A stretch of DNA of 9,791 nucleotides from Pseudomonadota bacterium (GTDB lineage Bacteria; Pseudomonadota; Alphaproteobacteria; Rhizobiales; Xanthobacteraceae): NCBI GenBank assembly GCA_021823875.1, contig JAKAMD010000102.1:1-9791 (forward strand). Direction: 5' to 3'. Position 1 is the first letter of the stretch, and each line of letters opens with the position of its first letter. Positions 6,423 through 9,791 of the stretch are shown piece by piece. The position numbers and the translations under genes were made by a program. The notes under the pieces are model-generated. The model saw only the letters and a program-made list of their open reading frames with translations, was not told where the DNA came from and did no database searches.

Positions 6423-6524
6423 TCAGACCGCGAGAGCGTTCTGAGCCAGCCATTCATCCCAGGTGATCAGATGCAGCCCGAGCCGCGCAAGCAGGACAAC
6501 ATTGCGCTTGAGCCGGCGGTCGCT
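6423..6524 (-). pseudogene. in-frame peptidase S74-like chaperone-domain remnant behind a TAG
   Basis: The codon after the TAG that ends the 6525-7448 gene (TAG at 6527-6525) begins a 33-residue open segment in the same frame. It starts SDRRLKRNVVLLARLG and ends TWDEWLAQNALAV before TGA at 6425-6423. SDxxxK is the start of the intramolecular chaperone (peptidase S74) domain of tail-fibre-type proteins, where the Ser and Lys five residues later are the self-cleavage dyad. Intact domains run to roughly 80-100 residues or more. Here the opening motif is followed almost at once by text resembling the end of such a domain (LGLHLITWDEWL), so the middle appears deleted. No ribosome-binding site of its own is seen. 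It is best read as a decayed 3' end of the upstream gene, or less likely a readthrough extension. Confidence 0.55.
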
Positions 6525-7448
6525 CTACGGGATCTGGCATGAGCCGTTCAAGAATATTTCGCCAGGCGGGCAAGGGGTCGGCACTGTATTGCTCGTTGAC
6601 GTCGGCGGCCCCATCGAGTTGACGATATCGAACAGACTATCCGGCGAGGTGTCCGAATCCGGATCGTCCTCGCGATGACGGCGGATCAGCGACTTGTCGC
6701 TCTTGCCGAAATAGACCCGCAGGCCGCCCCACACGCCGTAGTTCTTGCTGCCTTCACCGACGCGTCCTTCGCCGAACAGCGACGCCATCATGCCGCGATT
6801 GAGGGCGAAGGCGTATTCGGTACCGAACGTGAGCTTGTGGGTACCGCTGGTATAGCGATGACCGATCGTGCCGCGCCAGTTGTCGGTGAAGTAGTAGTCG
6901 ACCGCAACGCGGTCATAGAAGCGTGACACATTGCCGAGCATCGGCGTCGTCGTGGTCGTGAACAGCGTGCCGCCAGTGACAGCAGTCGATATTGTGCCAG
7001 TCGTAGAGACGACTTTGTTGTTGCCCCACTCCACGCCGGCCACACCACGCAACGTGACGCGACCGAGATAGGCTTCGCCCTCGCCGCCGAAATGGCCGAC
7101 ATGCACTCCGCCGAACTGATCCCAGTTCAGGTAATCGCCGGTGATGCCGAGCAGGCCCTTGCGCGGATCGCGCCAGAACAGATGGCCGCCGATCACACCA
7201 AAGAAGCGCTTATTGAAATCCGCGGCCGTCGCGTCGATTTGGGCGCCGAACTGTTGCCCGAGCGGAACCGACAGCGAGCCAGCCGCACCGTACAGGCCCT
7301 TGCTGGTATAGGCGCCGCCTAGGGCCTCGACCTTGCCGTTGATGCCGTCGACGGCTGTCGTCGACGGAGGCTTTTCGGCGGCGACTGCCGCACCCATGAA
7401 GGCGGCCGACAAGATCGTCGACGACAATAGCGCAGCACGAAACGACAT
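6525..7448 (-). CDS. exported, probably outer-membrane beta-barrel-like protein of unknown function
   Basis: The 307-residue protein has a Sec signal peptide (MSFRAALLSSTILSAAFMGA, then AVAA) with cleavage near residue 23-24. The body is rich in Gly, aromatic and alternating polar/apolar residues (GVIGGHLFWRD, DRVAVDYYFTDNWRG, FGEGRVGEGS, GVWGGLRVYFG), as in outer-membrane beta-barrels. After GLRVYFGKSDKS comes a charged, Asp/Pro/Thr-rich tail and a two-cysteine end, CPPGEIFLNGSCQIP. ATG 7448 is preferred to GTG 7463 because the signal peptide begins there and GGGGG lies ~8 bases upstream. The specific family is not recognised. A porin-like or surface-antigen role is inference. The gene has its own candidate promoter (-10 at 7545-7540). 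The frame continues past the TAG into an S74-like remnant, so the protein may be a shortened form of a longer ancestor. Confidence 0.7.
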   Translation of the reverse strand: MSFRAALLSSTILSAAFMGAAVAAEKPPSTTAVDGINGKVEALGGAYTSKGLYGAAGSLSVPLGQQFGAQIDATAADFNKRFFGVIGGHLFWRDPRKGLLGITGDYLNWDQFGGVHVGHFGGEGEAYLGRVTLRGVAGVEWGNNKVVSTTGTISTAVTGGTLFTTTTTPMLGNVSRFYDRVAVDYYFTDNWRGTIGHRYTSGTHKLTFGTEYAFALNRGMMASLFGEGRVGEGSKNYGVWGGLRVYFGKSDKSLIRRHREDDPDSDTSPDSLFDIVNSMGPPTSTSNTVPTPCPPGEIFLNGSCQIP

Positions 7449-7539
7449 TACGACGGCCCCCACACCCTACCGGGGTAGTGAGATTACAGAGCCTGCCTGT
7501 GGCAGTCGATAGATCGCAGGTCGACCGGCGGACATATCC

Positions 7540-7545
7540 ATTATA
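7540..7545 (-). promoter_or_regulatory. perfect TATAAT -10 hexamer for the outer-membrane gene
   Basis: TATAAT on the minus strand (7545-7540) lies ~90 bases before the ATG at 7448, giving a leader of about 85 bases. The core ATTATAAT is itself palindromic. No convincing -35 stands at 16-18 bases; the position is occupied by one arm of an inverted repeat (7552-7578), so an activator- or repressor-controlled promoter is possible. An exact consensus -10 in GC-rich DNA is notable. Confidence 0.5.
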
Positions 7546-7551
7546 ATCGTC

Positions 7552-7578
7552 GCAAGCGTGGCATCGCGGTCACGCTGC
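7552..7578. repeat. inverted repeat between glcD and the outer-membrane gene
   Basis: GCA(A)GCGTG pairs with CACGCTGC, an 8-bp stem with one bulged A and a 10-base loop. It lies 22 bases beyond the glcD stop and directly upstream of the TATAAT at 7545-7540. There is no T-run after it, so it is a weak candidate as the glcD terminator; it could equally be an operator over the -35 region of the next promoter. Confidence 0.35.
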
Positions 7579-7600
7579 AAGCCAAGGTATTAGAAAATCA

Positions 7601-9094
7601 TCAGAATCTTGGAATATCCGGGAACGGCAATTTGCCGCCGGAAATGTGCATGCGGCCGAGCTCGGCGCAGCTGTGCAGCACCGGGAACACCTTGCCGGGA
7701 TTGAGCAGGCCCTTGTCGTCGAACGCGTATTTGACGCGCTGCTGCTGATCGAGATCGATCTCGGAGAACATCGCCGGCATCAAGTCGCGCTTCTCGATGC
7801 CGACGCCGTGCTCGCCGGTCAATACGCCGCCGACTTCCACGCATAATTTGAGGATGTCGGCGCCGAAGGCTTCGGCGCGGTCAAGCTCGTCGTCCTTGTT
7901 GGCGTCATAAAGAATAAGCGGATGCAGATTGCCGTCGCCGGCATGGAACACGTTGGCGCAGCGCAAGCGGTATTTCACCGACATCTCTTTCATGCGCGCC
8001 AGCACCTGCGGCAGCGTGCGGCGCGGGATGGTGCCGTCCATGCAGTAATAGTCGGGCGAGATGCGGCCCGCCGCCGGGAACGCCGCCTTGCGGCCGGCCC
8101 AGAACAACAGCCGCTCCTGGTCGGAGGTCGACGCGCGCACCGAAACCGCGCGACAGGTTTTGGCGATTTCTTCGAGCCGCCCGATCAGATGATCGACTTC
8201 CGCCGTCGGTCCGTCGACCTCGACGATCAACAGCGCCTCGACATCGAGCGGATAGCCGGCATGCACGAATTCTTCCGTGGCGCGGATCGCCGGACCGTCC
8301 ATCATCTCCATGCCGGCCGGAATGATGCCGGCACCGATGATGGCCGACACGCATTGCGCGGCGTCTTCCGACGATGGGAAGCCGACCAGCACCGCGCGCG
8401 CGGTCTCCGGCTTTTGCAGGATACGCACGGTGACTTCGGTCACCACGCCGAGCAGGCCCTCCGAGCCGGTGATCAGGCCGAGCAGGTCATAGCCGCCGGC
8501 ATCGAGATGCGCGCCGCCGACGCGCAGGATCTCGCCGGTCATCAGCACGATCTCGCAGCCAAGCACATTGTTGGTGGTCATGCCGTATTTCAGGCAATGC
8601 ACGCCGCCGGAATTCTCCGAGATATTGCCGCCGATGGTGCAGGCAATCTGCGAGGACGGATCGGGCGCGTAATAGAAACCGGCAGGGGCGACGGCGTTCG
8701 ACACGGCGAGATTGGTGACGCCGGGCTCGACCACGGCGATGCGGTTCTCGAAATCGATCTCGCGCACGCGGTTGAACTTGGCCATGCCGAGCAGCACGCC
8801 GTCGGCGAGCGGAAGCGCGCCACCGGACAGCGAGGTGCCGGCGCCGCGCGGCACCACCTTGATGCCCTCTTGGTGGCAATAGCGCAGCACCTCGGCGACT
8901 TGGCCGGTGGTTTCCGGCAGCACCACAACCATGGGGAGCTGGCGGTAGGCGGTCAGCCCGTCGCTCTCATAGGGGCGCATTTCGCGCTCGCCCGCGATCA
9001 CCCCCTCGCCCGGCACGATCTGACGCAGCGCGGCGACGATCTTGGCCCGCCGCCCCAACACCGCGGCGTCCGGTTCCGGCATCCGTACCGACAT
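7601..9094 (-). CDS. glcD: glycolate oxidase FAD-linked subunit GlcD
   Basis: GlcD is the catalytic flavoprotein that oxidises glycolate (and often D-lactate) to the 2-oxo acid. At 497 residues it matches the family (E. coli 499). The PCMH FAD domain shows VVPRGAGTSLSGGALP near 80-95, EPGVTNL near 123-129, the FAD-contacting PDPSSQIACTIGGNISENSG near 145-163, and GYDLLGLITGSEGLLGVVTE near 201-220. The C-terminal FAD-oxidase domain has NVFHAGDGNLHPLILYD near 381-397, with the metal/substrate-region histidines, GGVLTGEHGVGIEKR near 422-436 and GLLNPGKVFP near 462-471. ATG 9094 has GGAG ~9 bases upstream. It is separated from glcE by about 2.6 kb holding two unrelated genes, so it is not in one operon with its partner subunits. 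It is divergent from a c-type cytochrome gene across a 157-bp region that must hold both promoters. Confidence 0.96.
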   Translation of the reverse strand: MSVRMPEPDAAVLGRRAKIVAALRQIVPGEGVIAGEREMRPYESDGLTAYRQLPMVVVLPETTGQVAEVLRYCHQEGIKVVPRGAGTSLSGGALPLADGVLLGMAKFNRVREIDFENRIAVVEPGVTNLAVSNAVAPAGFYYAPDPSSQIACTIGGNISENSGGVHCLKYGMTTNNVLGCEIVLMTGEILRVGGAHLDAGGYDLLGLITGSEGLLGVVTEVTVRILQKPETARAVLVGFPSSEDAAQCVSAIIGAGIIPAGMEMMDGPAIRATEEFVHAGYPLDVEALLIVEVDGPTAEVDHLIGRLEEIAKTCRAVSVRASTSDQERLLFWAGRKAAFPAAGRISPDYYCMDGTIPRRTLPQVLARMKEMSVKYRLRCANVFHAGDGNLHPLILYDANKDDELDRAEAFGADILKLCVEVGGVLTGEHGVGIEKRDLMPAMFSEIDLDQQQRVKYAFDDKGLLNPGKVFPVLHSCAELGRMHISGGKLPFPDIPRF

Positions 9095-9203
9095 TGGTTC
9101 TGCTCCGCTGCTCGTTCCCGCCGACGATACCAGTGATTTGACGCCTTACACATAGCGTTGGCAAAAGCATTCGCAAAAGGGGGCAAGTTCCACACCAAGC
9201 CCC

Positions 9204-9226
9204 GGGGACGGCGCGCGGCGCCCCCC
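9204..9226 (+). promoter_or_regulatory. GC hairpin in the cytochrome c leader
   Basis: GGGG-(AC)-GGCGC pairs with GCGCC-CCCC around a GCG loop, a 9-bp GC stem with a two-base bulge. It ends 25 bases before the cytochrome ATG at 9252 and just ahead of the AGGAG ribosome-binding site. It could stabilise the transcript or affect translation. The rest of the divergent region (9095-9203) shows only weak promoter-like sequence and two copies of GCAAAAG. Confidence 0.35.
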
Positions 9227-9251
9227 AGCCAAGAAAACAGGAGAACGACCG

Positions 9252-9638
9252 ATGAAGGGACTATGGATGGCGGTGGCGGTAGCCTCGCTCGCGGCGGCGC
9301 AGGGCGCGTGGGCGCAGGATGCGAAGCTGGGCGAGCAGGTTTTCAGAAAATGCATGCCGTGCCACCGTATCGGCCCTGGCGCCAAGAACCTGGTGGGGCC
9401 CGAGCTTAACGGCCTCGATGGCCGCCATACCGGCATCGTGCCCGGCTACGACTATTCGGACCCCAACAAGAAATCCGGCATCGTTTGGAATGAAGAAACT
9501 TTTGAGAAGTATATCAAGGACTCGCGCGGTGTCATTCCGGGCACCAAGATGTTCTTCACCGGCATCAAGAACGAAAGGGAAGTTCACAACCTGTGGGCCT
9601 ATCTCAAGCAGTTCGGCCCGGACGGCAAAACAAAGTAG
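9252..9638 (+). CDS. secreted class I c-type cytochrome (cytochrome c2-like)
   Basis: The 128-residue precursor has a short Sec signal peptide (MKGLWMAVAV, then Ala-rich, cleaved after AWA near residue 21), placing the mature ~107-residue protein in the periplasm. The haem-attachment motif CMPCH is at 34-38 with His38 as axial ligand; the distal ligand is probably Met100 in PGTKMFFTGIKN. NLVGPELNGLDGRHTG and YDYSD follow the haem site as in mitochondrial-type and c2 cytochromes. AGGAG eight bases before the ATG supports the start. It likely shuttles electrons in respiration, from the bc1 complex to an oxidase or other acceptor. It is divergent from glcD; a shared role with glycolate oxidase is possible but unproved, since glycolate oxidase normally feeds the quinone pool. 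Confidence 0.9.
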   Translation: MKGLWMAVAVASLAAAQGAWAQDAKLGEQVFRKCMPCHRIGPGAKNLVGPELNGLDGRHTGIVPGYDYSDPNKKSGIVWNEETFEKYIKDSRGVIPGTKMFFTGIKNEREVHNLWAYLKQFGPDGKTK

Positions 9639-9678
9639 CGGGATGCGTTGACAGGCCGGCGGCGGCATTTAGCCTCTG

Positions 9679-9720
9679 TTGACCTCGGTCAATGCCTGCC
9701 ACTGCCAGAACTCTCATAAA
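9679..9720 (+). promoter_or_regulatory. FNR/FixK-type operator and promoter for the gene starting at 9781
   Basis: TTGAC-CTCG-GTCAA at 9679-9692 has perfect 5-bp half-sites and four-base spacing, the form recognised by FNR/FixK/ANR-type CRP-family regulators (TTGAT-N4-ATCAA and variants). The hexamer CATAAA at 9715-9720 sits where the -10 should be if the box is centred at -41.5, giving a start near 9727 and a ~54-base leader. This is class II activator geometry, as in oxygen-limitation promoters of Rhizobiales. Box and spacing are seen; regulation is inferred. Confidence 0.65.
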
Positions 9721-9780
9721 TACCTCAATTAGTTTGTCGAATAGATCGCATCGAGGCCACGCAGCCGGGAGATTTACACC

Positions 9781-9791
9781 ATGATCAAAGA
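9781..9791 (+). CDS. start of an unidentified gene (first residues MIK, leaves the window)
   Basis: ATG at 9781 is preceded by GGGAGA about 8 bases upstream and by the FNR/FixK-type promoter at 9679-9720. Only three full codons (Met-Ile-Lys) lie in the window, so the product cannot be identified. Its control region suggests a protein made under low oxygen. Confidence 0.6.

Noticed and set aside
7552..7578. intrinsic terminator of glcD
   Set aside because: The stem has a bulge and a large loop and no T-run follows on the minus strand; kept only as an inverted repeat.
7922..9136. 404-codon plus-strand open frame opposite glcD
   Set aside because: It is His/Arg/Ala/Gly-rich with no motifs, exactly as a complement-strand shadow of a GC-rich gene would be; glcD is unambiguous.
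9648..9653. TTGACA as a -35 element after the cytochrome gene
   Set aside because: No -10-like hexamer lies 15-19 bases downstream; the FNR/FixK-type promoter further on is far better.

Overview
The window is high-GC bacterial DNA, most likely from an alphaproteobacterium of the Rhizobiales (Bradyrhizobium/Xanthobacteraceae type). This rests on remembered protein-family resemblance (GlcD/E/F, a ketopantoate-reductase-like protein, a soluble class I cytochrome c), an intergenic hairpin repeat of the kind common in that order, and an FNR/FixK-type box. No database search was possible. There are no tRNA or rRNA genes, no transposase and no CRISPR array.

Layout. 1-651 (-): 5' part of a Rossmann-fold ketopantoate-reductase-like protein that runs off the left edge. 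652-1050: intergenic, holding a ~150-bp mosaic of hairpins (825-973) and a strong stem-loop (1015-1035). 1051-1287 (-): small, very lysine/alanine-rich, histone-H1-like protein. 1360-2697 (-): glcF. 2781-3587 (-): thiM, preceded by a clear TPP riboswitch (3654-3738). 3786-5000 (-): glcE. 5106-6413 (+): PaaK/CapK-type adenylate-forming enzyme. 6423-6524 (-): in-frame remnant of a peptidase S74-like domain behind a TAG codon. 6525-7448 (-): exported, probably outer-membrane protein ending at that TAG. 7601-9094 (-): glcD. 9252-9638 (+): secreted c-type cytochrome. 9679-9720 (+): FNR/FixK-type box with a well-spaced -10, upstream of a gene that begins at 9781 and leaves the window.

How it fits together. 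GlcD (FAD subunit), GlcE (FAD-domain subunit) and GlcF (two 4Fe-4S clusters) form glycolate oxidase, which oxidises glycolate to glyoxylate and passes electrons to the respiratory chain. All three genes are intact and on the minus strand, but they are not contiguous. An outer-membrane gene and an opposite-strand ligase lie between glcD and glcE, and thiM with its own riboswitch lies between glcE and glcF. If glcF has no promoter of its own, the third subunit of the enzyme would be made under thiamine-pyrophosphate control. The thiM-glcF gap contains mutually exclusive GC stems that could bear on this.

The most unusual observation is at 6423-6527. The outer-membrane gene stops at a TAG placed exactly before an SDRRLK motif. 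That is the serine-lysine dyad signature of self-cleaving S74 chaperone domains, and cleavage in that family occurs just before the serine. The 33 codons after the TAG look like the two ends of such a domain joined with the middle missing.
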